Assembly: GCA_963704565.1 (NCBI GenBank)
Contig: OY969917.1
Coordinates: 3,596,001 to 3,660,000 of the forward strand
DNA length: 64,000 nucleotides
Direction of reading: 5' to 3'
Source: Rhodoblastus sp963704565
GTDB lineage: Bacteria > Pseudomonadota > Alphaproteobacteria > Rhizobiales > Beijerinckiaceae
The notes under the pieces: model-generated
Told to the model about the DNA's origin: nothing
Databases searched by the model: none
Seen by the model: only the letters and a program-made list of their open reading frames with translations
Part shown: positions 27,248 through 37,476 of the stretch, one piece after another
Layout of the letters: each line of letters starts with the position of its first letter
Position numbering within the stretch: position 1 is the first letter of the stretch
Made by a program: the position numbers and the translations under genes

Positions 27248-27556
27248 TTGAAATCCCGCAGTTCCGAAATCCTTCAGTTCCGAAATCCTTCGGTTCAAAG
27301 CGCCCGCGCGGCGGGATTCAGCCGGGCCTTGCTCAGAGCTTGCAGCAATCGGGTCTTTTGCGGTTCGACGATTCCGACGCGATCGAGCGCCCCGGCGGGG
27401 TCGGCGGCGACGGTGGGGAAATCGCTGGCCAAGGCCGCGCGGCTTCTTTTCACGTGCAGTCGAAGTCGTTCTCCGCTGTGCAAATGGCGATCCGCGGCAT
27501 GACGCCGATCGCCGAAACATCGACATCGCGACCTTGCAACAGATCGGCGGCCTGGC
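27248..27556. other. 309-nt region downstream of tRNA-His with degenerate coding traces
   Basis: Starts with a 16-bp tandem duplication (GTTCCGAAATCCTTCA, 27261-27292). On the minus strand the phrases DFPTVAADPAGALDRVGIVEPQKTRLLQALSKARL and QAADLLQGRDVDVSAIG read like former protein sequence but lie in different frames with stops between. No intact gene. Confidence 0.45.
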
Positions 27557-27741
27557 TCAACTGGCCCCGCGCCGCATGCCGTCGAAATCGTGGAGATGGC
27601 GCATGGCGTCGACATTGATGACTCCATAGGCGTCGCCGATGCGCTGCGACAGGGCGCGCGCCTCCCCCGCCGGCGAGGCGCCGGGTTGAGCCGGGCCGAT
27701 CCGTTTCGCCCAGACGATCGTGCCGTCGATGAGGCGGACTA

Positions 27742-28790
27742 GAGCGGATTCGACTTAATTCGGGTCATATCCGGCAGCGGCGAAGAAATTTGCGCATTCT
27801 TGCGGCGTGAACGCAAGCAAGGCTTCGCCGATGACGTTCCAAAGGCCCTCCATAGTTCGCTCCGCAGCTTTTCGCAGAAGTGCTTTCAGCTTCGAGAAGG
27901 CGTTTTCGATCGGGTTGAAGTCCGGGCTATAGGGCGGCAGGTAGAACAGCTTCGCGCCCGCCGCTTCAATGGCGGCGCGAACGCCAGGCCGCTTGTGACT
28001 GCCAAGGTTGTCCATGATCACGATGTCGCCAGGCGAAAGGGTCGGAACCAGAACCTGATCGATATAGGCCTGGAACCAGACGCCGTTGATCGGCCCGTCG
28101 AGCACCATCGGAGCGACCATTCCGGTCAAGCGCAAGCCGCCAATGAAGGTTGTTGTTTTCCAATGGCCATGCGGGATGCTGGCGCGCAGCCTCTCGCCCT
28201 TTGACGCTCGTCCGCGCAGCCGCGCCATATTGGTGGAGGCCCATGTTTCGTCAATGAACACAAGGCGTTCCGGGTCCAGGTCGAGTTGCCCATCGAACCA
28301 GTCTTCTCGCCGCTTCAAAATGTCGGGACGGTTTTGTTCAGCTGCGTGAGCGGTTTTTTTTAAATGTCAGCCCGCAGCGGTCGAGGAATGTCCACAATGT
28401 CGAGCGCGAGGTTTTCACGCCGCAGTCCACGGCCAGCCGCTCAAGTAACTCGCTGATCGTCAGGTCCGGGGTTTGATCAATCAGCCCGAGCAAAAAATCC
28501 CGGTGCGGGTCCAGCTTGCAGCGCCGGGGCTGTCCTTGTTTGTGGGCTGTTCGTTCACCGGTCTGGCGAGCGCGGCGCACCCATACGATGGCCGTCGCTG
28601 GACCTATCCCGAAATGCGCAGCCGAACCCCGAACAGACTTGCCAGATAACGCGGCATCGATAACGCGATCACGCAAATCCTGGCTGTAAGCACGGGCCAT
28701 GGGATGCCTCCCTCGCAATCACGAGAAAAGAATCGCACGGCTCCGCACGATTGGGAATCCCTCTTGAATCGAAAAACGGCGAACCCGCTC
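27742..28790 (-). mobile_element. IS630-family insertion sequence, copy 1 (1049 bp)
   Basis: Flanked by TA on both sides (27740-27741 and 28791-28792), the target duplication of IS630/Tc1-mariner elements. The termini are imperfect inverted repeats starting GAGCGG(A/G)TTCG. It contains the two-frame transposase on the minus strand. Same length and encoded proteins as copy 2 at 50648-51696. Target context CTAG, as in copy 2. Confidence 0.93.
27755..28718 (-). CDS. IS630-family transposase, two overlapping-phase frames (copy 1)
   Basis: The first frame (28718-28338, 126 aa; MRGRHPMARAYSQDLRDRVIDAAL...) carries the paired HTH domain. It stops just after an A8 run (28354-28361 as T8 on the plus strand). 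The second frame (28318-27755, 187 aa) carries the DDE catalytic core: FIDETWAS, IMDNLGSHK and NPIENAFSKLK supply D, D and E. The second frame has no ATG and is one base ahead, so full-length enzyme needs +1 recoding or loss of one A by transcript slippage. Confidence 0.88.
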
Positions 28791-29668
28791 TAGTTCGACC
28801 GCCACATCGCCCGAGGCGCCGGCGCGCAGGGCGATCTCATAGGAATTGAGGCTCTTGTCCGCGCTTTTCGCTTCGCTGGGCTTTTTGACGATCAGGTCGT
28901 CGAAGACGCTCATTTCGACCGCCAGCGCCTGCGCGAGGTCGCGGGCGAAGGCGCTCGCCGCGCTGTCCGGGAGGGATCGCGGCTTGAAAATATGAACCAT
29001 TGGCGCCGGCGGCGCATTGGCGAGAGTCGCGCCGGGCGAAGACGCCGGCAGACAGGACAGGATGAAAAAACGGCAATGGCAAGCGCCATGACCAAGGCGG
29101 CTAGCGACGACAAAGCGAACCATTTTCGCTTTGGCGCCGCCGCCACGGCGCGCGTTTCGGCGTCCTCCGCCGGCCTGTCGGCGGTCGGCGCGTCTCCCGC
29201 GCGCAGAAAAACCGGCTGATAGGAACCGGGCGCCAGCTCGATGCGCAGGGGGTCGTCGCCTTTGCCGGCATAATAGCTTTTCAGCGCCTGCCGCGCCCCC
29301 AGGCCTGAACGAGCACCGCCGAATTGGATTGCGGGTCGAAATTGTCGCCCAGCCCCAAAGCCGAGGTGGCGATGGTGAAGGCCTTCAGCCGCTCGCCGCG
29401 CCCGGCCAGCGTCTCATCGACGACGAATTTGAGAAATTGCGCCGATCCCCGATTCTTTAAAATCTCCTCGGCCGCCAGAAGCCGCTCAAGCCCCTCCTCG
29501 ATCTGCTGGCGATCCGTCGCGGCGTCCACGGGCGAGCTCTGAAAACGGCGTGAGTGTTGTGGAGATCGAAATTAAAGGATAAATGCTGTCCGAGCAAGTA
29601 AAGCCGCCCGATCCTGGCGAAGCCAAAGGAAACAACTTGTCGATTTGCGCGGTGACGGCTATCGCGGC

Positions 29669-30634
29669 TTATTCCGTAAACACGATCGTCTTGCGCCCGT
29701 TGATCAGCACGCGGCTTTCGATGTGGTAGCGCACGGCGCGAGCCAGAACGCGGCGTTCGATGTCGCGGCCCTTGCGGATCAAATCCTCGGGCGTGTGGTG
29801 GTGCGAGATGCGCTCCACATCCTGTTCGATGATCGGCCCCTCGTCGAGTTCGGAGGTCACGTAATGGGCGGTGGCGCCGATGACCTTCACGCCGCGCGCA
29901 TGGGCCTGATGATATGGTTTCGAGCCCTTGAAGCCCGGCAGGAAGGAGTGGTGGATATTGATGCAGCGCCCGGAAAGCTTGGCCGCGAGGCCGTCGGAGA
30001 GAATCTGCATATAGCGGGCGAGCACCACCAGTTCGGCGTTCGTCTCCTGGACCAAAGCCCAGATCCGCGCCTCCTGCTCCATCTTGGTCTCGCGGATGAC
30101 CGGCAGATAGTGGAAGGGGATTTTTCCGAAATCGAGATGGGGATAGGCCTCGCGCGGATAATTGGCGAGAATGCCGACAATATCGATCGGCAGCTCGTCG
30201 ATCCGCCAGCGATAGAGCAGATCGGCGAGGCAATGGTCGAACTTTGAGACCAGAATCAACACCTTGGGCCGGCGCCAGGCGGCGCAAAGGGTCCAGTCCA
30301 TAGCGAATTCTTCGGCAAGCGCGTCGAAACTGGCGCGCCAGGCCTCGACATCGGCGTCCGGGCGCACCGGATTGAATTCGATGCGCATGAAAAAGCGGTT
30401 GGTGTCCAGTTCGTCGAACTGGCGCGAATCGCCGATATTGAAGCCGGCCTCGAAAATATGGCCGGCGACCCGCGCCACAATGCCGGGGCGGTTCGGGCAG
30501 CTCAGCAGCAGCCGGTAGATTTGCGCGCCGGGCGCGGGCGGCGGCGGCGGCGCTGCGGCGCATAGTCCCGGTTTGGATTTGCCCGGTTTGGCTGTCGCGG
30601 ATTTGGATTTTTCTGCGCGGGAGAGGGCGGCCAT
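29669..30634 (-). CDS. purU: Formyltetrahydrofolate deformylase
   Basis: Hydrolyses 10-formyl-THF to formate and THF, balancing one-carbon pools. 321 aa, about 30 longer than usual because of a Lys/Ala/Pro-rich N-terminal extension; a shorter start is possible. An ACT domain (YRLLLSCPNRPGIVARVAGHIFEAGFNIGDSRQFDE) precedes a formyltransferase-fold domain with LVLARYMQILSD, INIHHSFLPGFKGSKPYHQAHARGVKVIGATAHYVT (catalytic H and N region) and LDEGPIIEQDVERISH. Stands alone. Confidence 0.94.
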   Translation of the reverse strand: MAALSRAEKSKSATAKPGKSKPGLCAAAPPPPPAPGAQIYRLLLSCPNRPGIVARVAGHIFEAGFNIGDSRQFDELDTNRFFMRIEFNPVRPDADVEAWRASFDALAEEFAMDWTLCAAWRRPKVLILVSKFDHCLADLLYRWRIDELPIDIVGILANYPREAYPHLDFGKIPFHYLPVIRETKMEQEARIWALVQETNAELVVLARYMQILSDGLAAKLSGRCINIHHSFLPGFKGSKPYHQAHARGVKVIGATAHYVTSELDEGPIIEQDVERISHHHTPEDLIRKGRDIERRVLARAVRYHIESRVLINGRKTIVFTE

Positions 30635-30731
30635 ATAACGCTTCCACAGCGGTGCGCCCGAATGCGAATTCAGGCGGGTTTGCCGCTGTGTAGCCGTTCA
30701 ATCGCCGAATGTCGATCCGACCTAGGGGAAA

Positions 30732-31070
30732 TCAGGCGCGCGCGGCGCGAACCTTGGCCAAAGCATAGGCCGGGAGCAGGATCGGCGCGCGCGTCCCGCC
30801 GCCGCCTTCCCAGGATTCCTCGTCGGTCGGCAGCAGCATGACCGCGGTCGCCGCGACCACGCCGCCGAAGGTCATGCCGAAGCCGCCGTAAAGCAGGGCA
30901 AGGCCTTGCAGCATGAGTTGCGACGACATCATCAGATCGCGCAAGCCGGCGAGATTCGAAAGCAGAATGGCGGAAGCGCAGATGAAGCCTACACCCCATC
31001 CGAGCGCCCAATTGGCGACGATCAGACGCACCAGTCGATTCTGCTGGGCGCGATGGCGATTCTGGATCAT
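30732..31070 (-). CDS. Two-helix membrane protein, hypothetical
   Basis: 112 aa from ATG 31070 (MIQNRHRAQQNRLVRLIVANWALGWGVGF); the upstream 24 codons are unlikely. Hydrophobic segments WALGWGVGFICASAILLSNLAG and GLALLYGGFGMTFGGVVAATAVMLL are separated by RDLMMSSQLML. Small proteins of this plan are widespread in Hyphomicrobiales but I know no function. Downstream of the nuclease pair on the same strand. Confidence 0.6.
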   Translation of the reverse strand: MIQNRHRAQQNRLVRLIVANWALGWGVGFICASAILLSNLAGLRDLMMSSQLMLQGLALLYGGFGMTFGGVVAATAVMLLPTDEESWEGGGGTRAPILLPAYALAKVRAARA

Positions 31071-31138
31071 GGCGCGGCTCCCAAATTCTCTTAACCGAAA
31101 CAGTCTAGCGCAAAACAGCCTTCGCGCCAGCCGATAAT

Positions 31139-34100
31139 TCATGCATTTGCCGCGTCCAGCCGCAATACCTGCGCGGCGCCGCCCAGTGCGGCTTCAGCCA
31201 GGCGCAATATATGCGCATGGTGGGTGAAGAGAATGGGTTGAATTGTCGCGCTTGCCGCCGCGAGCGCGTGCAAACCCGCGGTGGCCCGGCGGTCGTCGAA
31301 ACTGGCGAAAAGATCGTCGCCGATGAAGGGCGGCACCTCCGCCCGCGCCGCGTAATCCTCCAGAAAAGCCAGCCGCAAGGCGAGATAAAGCTGGTCGCGC
31401 GCGCCCTCGCTCAAGGATCGGAGTTCGAGATCTTCGCCGTCGGCGCGGCGCGCGCCGATATGAAGCGCGCCGTCTTCGGCGAAAGTCTGGTCCAGCCCGG
31501 AATAGCGCCCCTCGGTCAGCGCCGCGAACAAGGCGCCGGCGCGGGCAAGCAGCGGGTTCTTGCGCTCGGCGCGATGGCGGGCGAGACCGGCGTCCACCAG
31601 CAGCGCCGCCAGTTTCAGCGCCGCCCAGCGCCGCGCCTGTTCGTGGATGTCGGCGCGCGCGCTCTCGCGGGCGAAAATCGCGGCTTCAGCGCCGGCGCTT
31701 TCCCGCAGCCCCTCCCACTCAGCCTTTTTCGCGCTCTGCTCGGCGTAAATTTCGCGCGCCTGGCCGGTGCGCTCCTCGCTCTGGCGGGCGATTTCCGCAA
31801 GCCGGATTTCGGCCGCGTCGGCGTCAAAACCTTCCATCTGACGCGCCAGCGCCGCCTCGTCGAATCCGTCTGCGACCAGGGCCAGATTGTCGCTTTGCGC
31901 CTTGATTTCCCGTTCCGCCGTCTCGCGCGCGGAAAGCCGCGCCGCCAGCGCTTCCGGCCCGGCGGTCGCGCCGAATTCCGCGCAAAGATTTTCGACCTGC
32001 CGGTCGGCCAGCGCCAGAGCCTCGTCCGCCTGACGCATAGTCTGTTCCGCAACTTGCAGGGCGCGTTCCGCGCGCTCGCGCAAAACGGCGGTCTCTCTCG
32101 CGCGCGCCAGCCGGTCGCGCAGCTTCGCGACCGCCGTTTCCGCCGGCCGCGCGGGAATGTCGCGGCCGCACGAAGCCAGCAGGGCGTCGAGCCCTCGTTC
32201 GAATTCGGAAAGATCGTCGCGGATCGCCGCGACCCGCCGCGCCTTTTCCTCCTCGTCGTCCAGTTCGGCGGGCAGAGCGCGAAAAAGCGCGATTCGGCCC
32301 TGCGCCTCGTCGAAAGTCGCGTCAGTGTCGAGACGCAGCCGGGCGAGGGCCTCGCGCCAGTCGGCGCGCCACAAGACTTCCTCTTCCGCCAGCCGCGCCA
32401 GTTGCGCCTTGAGCCGCGCGATGCGCTCCGGCGCGTCGGCGAGCCGGGCGCGGGCCTCGCGCGCCGCGCCCTGCGCCTTGGCGATTTCCTCGATCCGCGT
32501 CGCGATCCGCCGCGCCAGCCCACCGGGGCCAAGCGGCAGGGGCTCCAGGCCGCATTCGCCGGCCAGAGCCTCCAGACCGGGCCGCGCTTCTTCGAGCCGG
32601 CGCCGCAAATCCTCGGCGCGGGCCTTTTCGCGCGCCAGTTCCTCGCGCGCGGCGAGCAGATGGTCGGCGTTGATGCGCCACCTCTGCATTTCGCGCGGCG
32701 CGGCGGGCGTCACGCCGCTGGCTCGCCACGCCCGCGCCCAATCGTCGCGCAGCCGCGCGCCTTCTTTTTCAAGCTCGGCCAGCGCCGCCTCGGCGCCATG
32801 CTTTTCACTGTCGTGAAGCGCGATCTTCTCGCGCTCGGCCTCCGCCGCCGCGACTTGCGCCGCGCGCGCCAGAAGATCGTCGGCGTCGCGGTCGGCCTCG
32901 GTGGAAAAAGCCTCGAAAACCCGCGCGCGGTCCTCAAACCGGGCCGGATCGGGCGGCACGGTCCCGAAAAGGCCGCGCAAATCGCGCCATGCTTGGTCGC
33001 GCCGGGCGCGGGCGGCGCGCAAGTCCGCCAGACTTGCGATCGGCCCCTGGCGCTCCAGCTTGCGCAACTGGCTTTGCGCCACGCCCAGTTTCTCCGTCGC
33101 TTCTTGCGCCTTGGCGCGTAAAACCGTTTCGCGCGCGGAAAAATCGTCGAAGGCGCGCGCCGCCTGTTCGATGGCGCTCGCCTCGGGGCTGGGGTTGCGG
33201 GCGAAACGGTCAAGGTCTTGCAGCGGCGGCGACAGCCGGCCTTGCGTCTCGGCGAGCAGGCGCGCGCTTTCGTCGCACAGGCGCGACGCATCGCGGAAGG
33301 CGGCGTCGAGCCTTTCGACCTCGCCCAGCGCGCGAAATTTTTCCCGCAGCATTTCCGCCTCGGGCAGGGCCTTGCCCTTTTGGGCGCCAAGCGCGGCCAG
33401 CCGGCTTTCCTCTTCCGTGAGATCGCGCTCCGGCTGCTGTTTCTTGACCGCCAGCTCCCGGCCGCGCGTCGAAATTTTTTCGGCGCGCAAAAGCGTCGCG
33501 GCGTCAGGCGCGGCGGCGCGCAATTCGTCGATTGCCGCCAAGCCGCAGGCCTGCGCGCGCAGGTCGAGTTTTTGGCGGGCTTCCTGCAAGGACTTCTCGC
33601 GTCTGGGCAGGTCGGCGGCGGATTTTTCAAAAGCGCCGCTGGCGCGGATCAGCGCCTCGATGGTTTCGGCTTGCGCGAGAATGTCGGCGTCGGGCCGCGC
33701 CGCTTCCAGCTCGGCGCGCGCCGCCTCGCGATTTTTTTGCGCCTGTTCGGCCTGCTCGTGGGCGCGGTCGCGCGCGGCGCGTTTTTGCGAAAAATTCGTC
33801 GCGGCCTCCGGCGAAATGGCGGCGAGATCGGAAAACGCCGCGGCGTCCGCCCGCAAGGCGGCGAGGCGGCGCAGGATCGGCGCGGCCTTGCGCAGACGCT
33901 CCAGCCGCAGCTTTTCGGCCTGGGCCTCCTTTTCGGCGGCCTCGATCTCCGCGATCCGCGCGCTTGAGGATTCGATGGCGTCGTTGAGCGCCTTCAACTG
34001 GCCTTCCGAAACCAGCGCCGCCTTTTCTTGCGTGCGCGCGGCGTCATAACGGTCGAGCGCCAGATAGAAGGCGCGATGGCCGGCGCGGCGGTCGCCGAAA

Positions 34101-34609
34101 ATTTTCTCGGCTTCCGCCTCGAAACCCTTGCGCAGGTCGAGCAGGCCGCGCAGGCCGGAGGCGGCGGCGAACAGGCTGGCGCCGATCTCGCCCTCGGCAT
34201 GCAGCATTTCGTCGCCGCCCTGGCGCAGGCTTTGGGCGTCGAGGCCGAAGGCGCGGTGGAAAATCTCGCGCGTCGCCGCGCCGAGAAAAGGCGCGAGCGC
34301 GTCGTCCGGCAAGGCGCTGCCGGTGGAATCGATCAGCGTGTTCCTGTCGCCGCGCCGGCGAAAAAATTGCAGGATCTGGCCATTGCGGCCGCGAATGGTC
34401 GCGCCGATCCGCATGTCCTTGGGCCGCAGGAAGGAAATTTTTTCCCGCCGGGGCGCGCCGTAAAACAGATCGCCGATGGCGGAGAGGGCTGAGGATTTTC
34501 CGGCCTCGTTGGCGCCATAGACGATATGAACTTGCGCGCTGGCGTCGAATTCGAGCCGCAGCCCTTTGAAGGGGCCGTAAACATCCAGCGTGAGGTCGAT
34601 GAGCCTCAT
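31139..34609 (-). CDS. YhaN-type SMC-like ATPase (SbcC-related)
   Basis: 1156 aa. The N-terminal half-ATPase has MRLIDLTLDVYGPFKGLRLEF and the P-loop GANEAGKSS. A long Ala/Glu/Arg-rich coiled coil runs from about residue 180 to 1000. The C-terminal half-ATPase has the signature LRSLSEGARDQLYLALRLAFLEDYA and the Walker B/D-loop PFIGDDLFASFDDRR. With the Mre11-like partner just upstream (4-nt overlap) it should form an SbcCD/Rad50-Mre11-type complex that processes DNA ends or hairpins. The YhaN subgroup is distinct from classical SbcC. Confidence 0.88.
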   Translation of the reverse strand: MRLIDLTLDVYGPFKGLRLEFDASAQVHIVYGANEAGKSSALSAIGDLFYGAPRREKISFLRPKDMRIGATIRGRNGQILQFFRRRGDRNTLIDSTGSALPDDALAPFLGAATREIFHRAFGLDAQSLRQGGDEMLHAEGEIGASLFAAASGLRGLLDLRKGFEAEAEKIFGDRRAGHRAFYLALDRYDAARTQEKAALVSEGQLKALNDAIESSSARIAEIEAAEKEAQAEKLRLERLRKAAPILRRLAALRADAAAFSDLAAISPEAATNFSQKRAARDRAHEQAEQAQKNREAARAELEAARPDADILAQAETIEALIRASGAFEKSAADLPRREKSLQEARQKLDLRAQACGLAAIDELRAAAPDAATLLRAEKISTRGRELAVKKQQPERDLTEEESRLAALGAQKGKALPEAEMLREKFRALGEVERLDAAFRDASRLCDESARLLAETQGRLSPPLQDLDRFARNPSPEASAIEQAARAFDDFSARETVLRAKAQEATEKLGVAQSQLRKLERQGPIASLADLRAARARRDQAWRDLRGLFGTVPPDPARFEDRARVFEAFSTEADRDADDLLARAAQVAAAEAEREKIALHDSEKHGAEAALAELEKEGARLRDDWARAWRASGVTPAAPREMQRWRINADHLLAAREELAREKARAEDLRRRLEEARPGLEALAGECGLEPLPLGPGGLARRIATRIEEIAKAQGAAREARARLADAPERIARLKAQLARLAEEEVLWRADWREALARLRLDTDATFDEAQGRIALFRALPAELDDEEEKARRVAAIRDDLSEFERGLDALLASCGRDIPARPAETAVAKLRDRLARARETAVLRERAERALQVAEQTMRQADEALALADRQVENLCAEFGATAGPEALAARLSARETAEREIKAQSDNLALVADGFDEAALARQMEGFDADAAEIRLAEIARQSEERTGQAREIYAEQSAKKAEWEGLRESAGAEAAIFARESARADIHEQARRWAALKLAALLVDAGLARHRAERKNPLLARAGALFAALTEGRYSGLDQTFAEDGALHIGARRADGEDLELRSLSEGARDQLYLALRLAFLEDYAARAEVPPFIGDDLFASFDDRRATAGLHALAAASATIQPILFTHHAHILRLAEAALGGAAQVLRLDAANA

Positions 34610-35832
34610 GACCCGTCCCCGCCTTCGGCCCGCGCCACGGCGAGATCGCGCGCCTCGCGCAACAGCGCGTCGAGTTCCGCGCCGAGGTCGAGGCCCGGCG
34701 CCGGGATTTTCGCCTCCACGCCCGCCAGCGCGGCGAGCGCCGCTTCGCGCACGTCCGGATCGGCGAGACAGGCGTCGAGCAGGCCCGCGAAGTCGAATTC
34801 GCGGTCAAGGGGTTTGGCGGCGGCCGGCGCCTCGGTTTCGAGCAGCAGCCGCTCGATGGCGATGTCTTCCTGGGCGCGCTGCGCCGCCGCCTCGATCTCG
34901 TCGCGCCAGCGCGCCGGATCGGCGGCCAGTTCGGCATGCAGCGGGCTCGCGCCGGCAATGCGGATGCGCAAGGCGAGCGGCCGGCCCTCGGCCAGAAGGA
35001 CTTCCTCGCCGGCGCGGGCCTCCAGCGCCCGCAACAGGCCGGCCATGTCGTCATGGGCGGCGGCGTCGAGGGCGATTTCGCAAAAACGCGCGCGATCGAC
35101 GATCAGCCGGCGCAGGTCTTTCACCTGCCCGTCGGCGACATCGACCAGGACCGCGCCTTTGGCGCCGGTCTCGCGGATGCTGCGGCCCTGAAGGTTGCCG
35201 GGGAAGACGATAAAGGGATCGCGCGCGACCAGCTCGTAAGCGTGGACGTGGCCGAGCGCCCAGTAATCGTAATTTTTGGCGCGCAGATCGTCGAGGCTGC
35301 ACGGCGCGTAAGAGGCATGGCCGGGGCGACCGTCAAGGGAGGTGTGCAGCACGCCGATGTTGAACCAGCCCGGCTTGGGCGACGGCAGGCTTCGCGCCAG
35401 ATTTTCCGTCTCGGCCGGCTTGGCGAATCCGCGCCCGTGCAGAGCGACGGACAGATCGGGAAGTTCGAAAGTCGCCGCCCGGCTCGTCGGGAATTGACGC
35501 GCCAGATCGGGAAAGATCAGGCTCCTGGTGATTTTGGACTCGGCGTCGTGATTGCCCTTGAGCAGGAAGATCGGGATCCCCGCCTTGGCCAGCCGCGCGA
35601 TCTGCCGGTTGAAGAACAAAGCGATCGTGGCGTCGCGCCAGTCGCCGTCGAAAATATCGCCGGCGAAAATGGCGAAAGCGACCTTTTCCGCCAGCGCCCG
35701 GTCGATCAATTCGACAAAGGCTTCGCGGCTTGCGCCGGCCAGCCGCTGGCCCAGCGCCTCGTCGCGCAGGCTCAAGCCGCGAAACGGGCTGCCGAGATGA
35801 AGGTCGGCGGCGTGGAGAAAGGTGAAGCGCAT
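34606..35832 (-). CDS. YhaO-type DNA exonuclease (Mre11/SbcD-related metallophosphoesterase)
   Basis: 408 aa. Metal ligands in order: FLHAADLHLGSPF (D-x-H), FAGDIFDGDW, FLLKGNHDAESK (GNHD), GVLHTSLDG, and YWALGHVHAYE (GHVH), as in Mre11/SbcD. The C-terminal ~150 residues likely form the capping and ATPase-binding parts. First gene of the two-gene operon; its stop overlaps the yhaN-like start by 4 nt (ATGA). Confidence 0.9.
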   Translation of the reverse strand: MRFTFLHAADLHLGSPFRGLSLRDEALGQRLAGASREAFVELIDRALAEKVAFAIFAGDIFDGDWRDATIALFFNRQIARLAKAGIPIFLLKGNHDAESKITRSLIFPDLARQFPTSRAATFELPDLSVALHGRGFAKPAETENLARSLPSPKPGWFNIGVLHTSLDGRPGHASYAPCSLDDLRAKNYDYWALGHVHAYELVARDPFIVFPGNLQGRSIRETGAKGAVLVDVADGQVKDLRRLIVDRARFCEIALDAAAHDDMAGLLRALEARAGEEVLLAEGRPLALRIRIAGASPLHAELAADPARWRDEIEAAAQRAQEDIAIERLLLETEAPAAAKPLDREFDFAGLLDACLADPDVREAALAALAGVEAKIPAPGLDLGAELDALLREARDLAVARAEGGDGS

Positions 35833-36087
35833 GGCGGGCGAGGTCGATTCGTTTTGTCGAGTCTAGGCCGGGCGGGGCGGCGGAAGAAGGGTTCGTTGCG
35901 AAAGCTCGCGGCTTGATCCGCCGAACGGGAGCCCGTCCTCAGAAAATGGACGAATTTGATTGCCCGCGATTTTCGGTCAACATGCGACCATCTCGATCGC
36001 AGCGCGTTTCACGTTCCGCTGCTGACGCAGATCAAGGACCGGAGAGCGGCTTTGCTCTTGTCTGGGAAAAAAACGTAAGGGGGAGCC

Positions 36088-37455
36088 ATGTCCGGCCAGG
36101 TCAAATATACGCTCGATGAAACCCAGATCCCGAAATTCTGGTACAATATTGTCGCGGATTTGCCCGCGGCGCCGCATCCCGTTCTGCACCCCGGCACCAA
36201 ACAGCCGGTCGGACCGTCGGACCTCGAGCCGCTTTTCCCGATGGAGCTGATCCTCCAGGAGGTTTCCACGGAGCGGCAGATCGAAATTCCTGAGCCCGTA
36301 CGCGATATTTTCCGCATGTGGCGTCCCTCGCCGCTCATCCGCGCGCGCCGCCTCGAAAAGGCGCTCGACACGCCGGCGAAGATTTACTTCAAATATGAGG
36401 GCGTCTCGCCCGCCGGATCGCACAAGCCCAATACCGCGGTTCCGCAGGCTTGGTACAACAAGGAGGCCGGCGTCAAGAAACTGACGACCGAGACCGGGGC
36501 CGGCCAATGGGGCTCCGCGCTCGCCTTCGCCGGCTCGCTGTTCGACATCGACGTGACCGTGTTTCAGGTGCGCGTCTCCTACGACCAGAAGCCTTATCGC
36601 CGAGCCTTGATGGAACTTTATGGCGCGCGCTGCATTCCTTCGCCGTCCAATGAAACCGAATCCGGCCGCGCGGTGCTCGTCGAACACCCCGACAGTCCCG
36701 GCTCGCTCGGCATCGCCATTTCGGAGGCGGTCGAAGTCGCCGCGAAAAACGCGGACGTGAAATACGCCCTCGGATCGGTGCTCAATCATGTCATGCTGCA
36801 CCAGACCATCATCGGTCAGGAGGCGATCCAGCAGTTCGAACTGGCGGGCGACGATCCCGACGTCTTGATCGCCTGCGCCGGGGGCGGCTCGAATTTCGCG
36901 GGCCTCGCTTTTCCCTTCCTCGGCCTTCAACTGCGCGGCGGGCGCAAGCGCCGCGTCATCGCCGTCGAGCCGGCGGCCTGTCCTTCGCTGACGCGCGGCA
37001 AATTCGCCTATGATTTCGGCGATACGGCGCATCTGACGCCGCTGGTCAAAATGCATACCCTCGGCTCGACCTTCATTCCGCCCGGCTTCCATGCCGGCGG
37101 CCTGCGCTATCACGGCATGGGGCCGCTGGTCTCCCACCTCTATGACCTCGGCCTGATCGAGGCGCGCGCCTATCATCAGATCCCCTGTTTCGAGGCCGGC
37201 GTGCAATTCGCCCGGGCGGAGGGAATCGTTCCCGCGCCGGAATCGACCCACGCCGTGCGCTGCGCGATCGACGAAGCCTTGCGCTGCAAGGCCGAGGGCA
37301 AGTCGGAAACCATCGTCTTCAACCTCTCGGGCCACGGCCATTTCGACATGGGCGCCTATATCAGCTATTTCGCCGGCAATTTGGTCGATCAGAACTATGA
37401 CGAAGGCGAACTTGCCATGGCGCTCGCCGGTTTGCCGTCTGTCGCGGCGCAATAG
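36088..37455 (+). CDS. TrpB2-type tryptophan synthase beta-like enzyme
   Basis: 455 aa with the long N-terminus (YTLDETQIPKFWYNIVADLP...EVSTERQIEIPEPVRDIFRMWRPSPLIRARRLEKAL) diagnostic of the TrpB2 class. The PLP lysine is in SPAGSHKPNTA (K113), followed by TETGAGQWGSAL and the PLP-phosphate loop CAGGGSNFAGLAFPF. TrpB2 converts indole and serine to tryptophan and usually works without TrpA; no trpA is adjacent. A strong hairpin follows the gene. Could serve indole salvage or a serine-deaminase-like role. Confidence 0.88.
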   Translation: MSGQVKYTLDETQIPKFWYNIVADLPAAPHPVLHPGTKQPVGPSDLEPLFPMELILQEVSTERQIEIPEPVRDIFRMWRPSPLIRARRLEKALDTPAKIYFKYEGVSPAGSHKPNTAVPQAWYNKEAGVKKLTTETGAGQWGSALAFAGSLFDIDVTVFQVRVSYDQKPYRRALMELYGARCIPSPSNETESGRAVLVEHPDSPGSLGIAISEAVEVAAKNADVKYALGSVLNHVMLHQTIIGQEAIQQFELAGDDPDVLIACAGGGSNFAGLAFPFLGLQLRGGRKRRVIAVEPAACPSLTRGKFAYDFGDTAHLTPLVKMHTLGSTFIPPGFHAGGLRYHGMGPLVSHLYDLGLIEARAYHQIPCFEAGVQFARAEGIVPAPESTHAVRCAIDEALRCKAEGKSETIVFNLSGHGHFDMGAYISYFAGNLVDQNYDEGELAMALAGLPSVAAQ

Positions 37456-37476
37456 GCGGCGAGGAAGGAACATAGC

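Larger units (their letters stand above)
27557..29529 (-). pseudogene. TolB/adenylate-cyclase-like membrane protein gene, frameshifted and split by IS630
   Basis: Segments in order, minus strand: GTG at 29529 with ERLLAAEEILKNRGSAQFLKFVVDETLAGRGERLKAFTIATSALG and NFDPQSNSAVLVQA (start module of TolB/cyclase-like regulators); after a shift in a G-run near 29296-29300, RQALKSYYAGKGDDPLRIELAPGSYQPVF and a transmembrane helix (WFALSSLAALVMALAIAVF); after a shift in a T-run near 29063-29068, HIFKPRSLPDSAASAFARDLAQALAVEMSVFDDLIV...ASGDVAVEL; then IS630 (27742-28790); then VRLIDGTIVWAKRIGPAQPG. Removing the IS and one TA restores VAVELVRLIDGT in frame. The two homopolymer shifts could be sequencing errors, but the IS disruption is certain. 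Function was probably signalling; not determined. Confidence 0.75.

Noticed and set aside
31211..33121. 636-codon frame opposite the YhaN-type ATPase
   Set aside because: High-GC antisense shadow without motifs.
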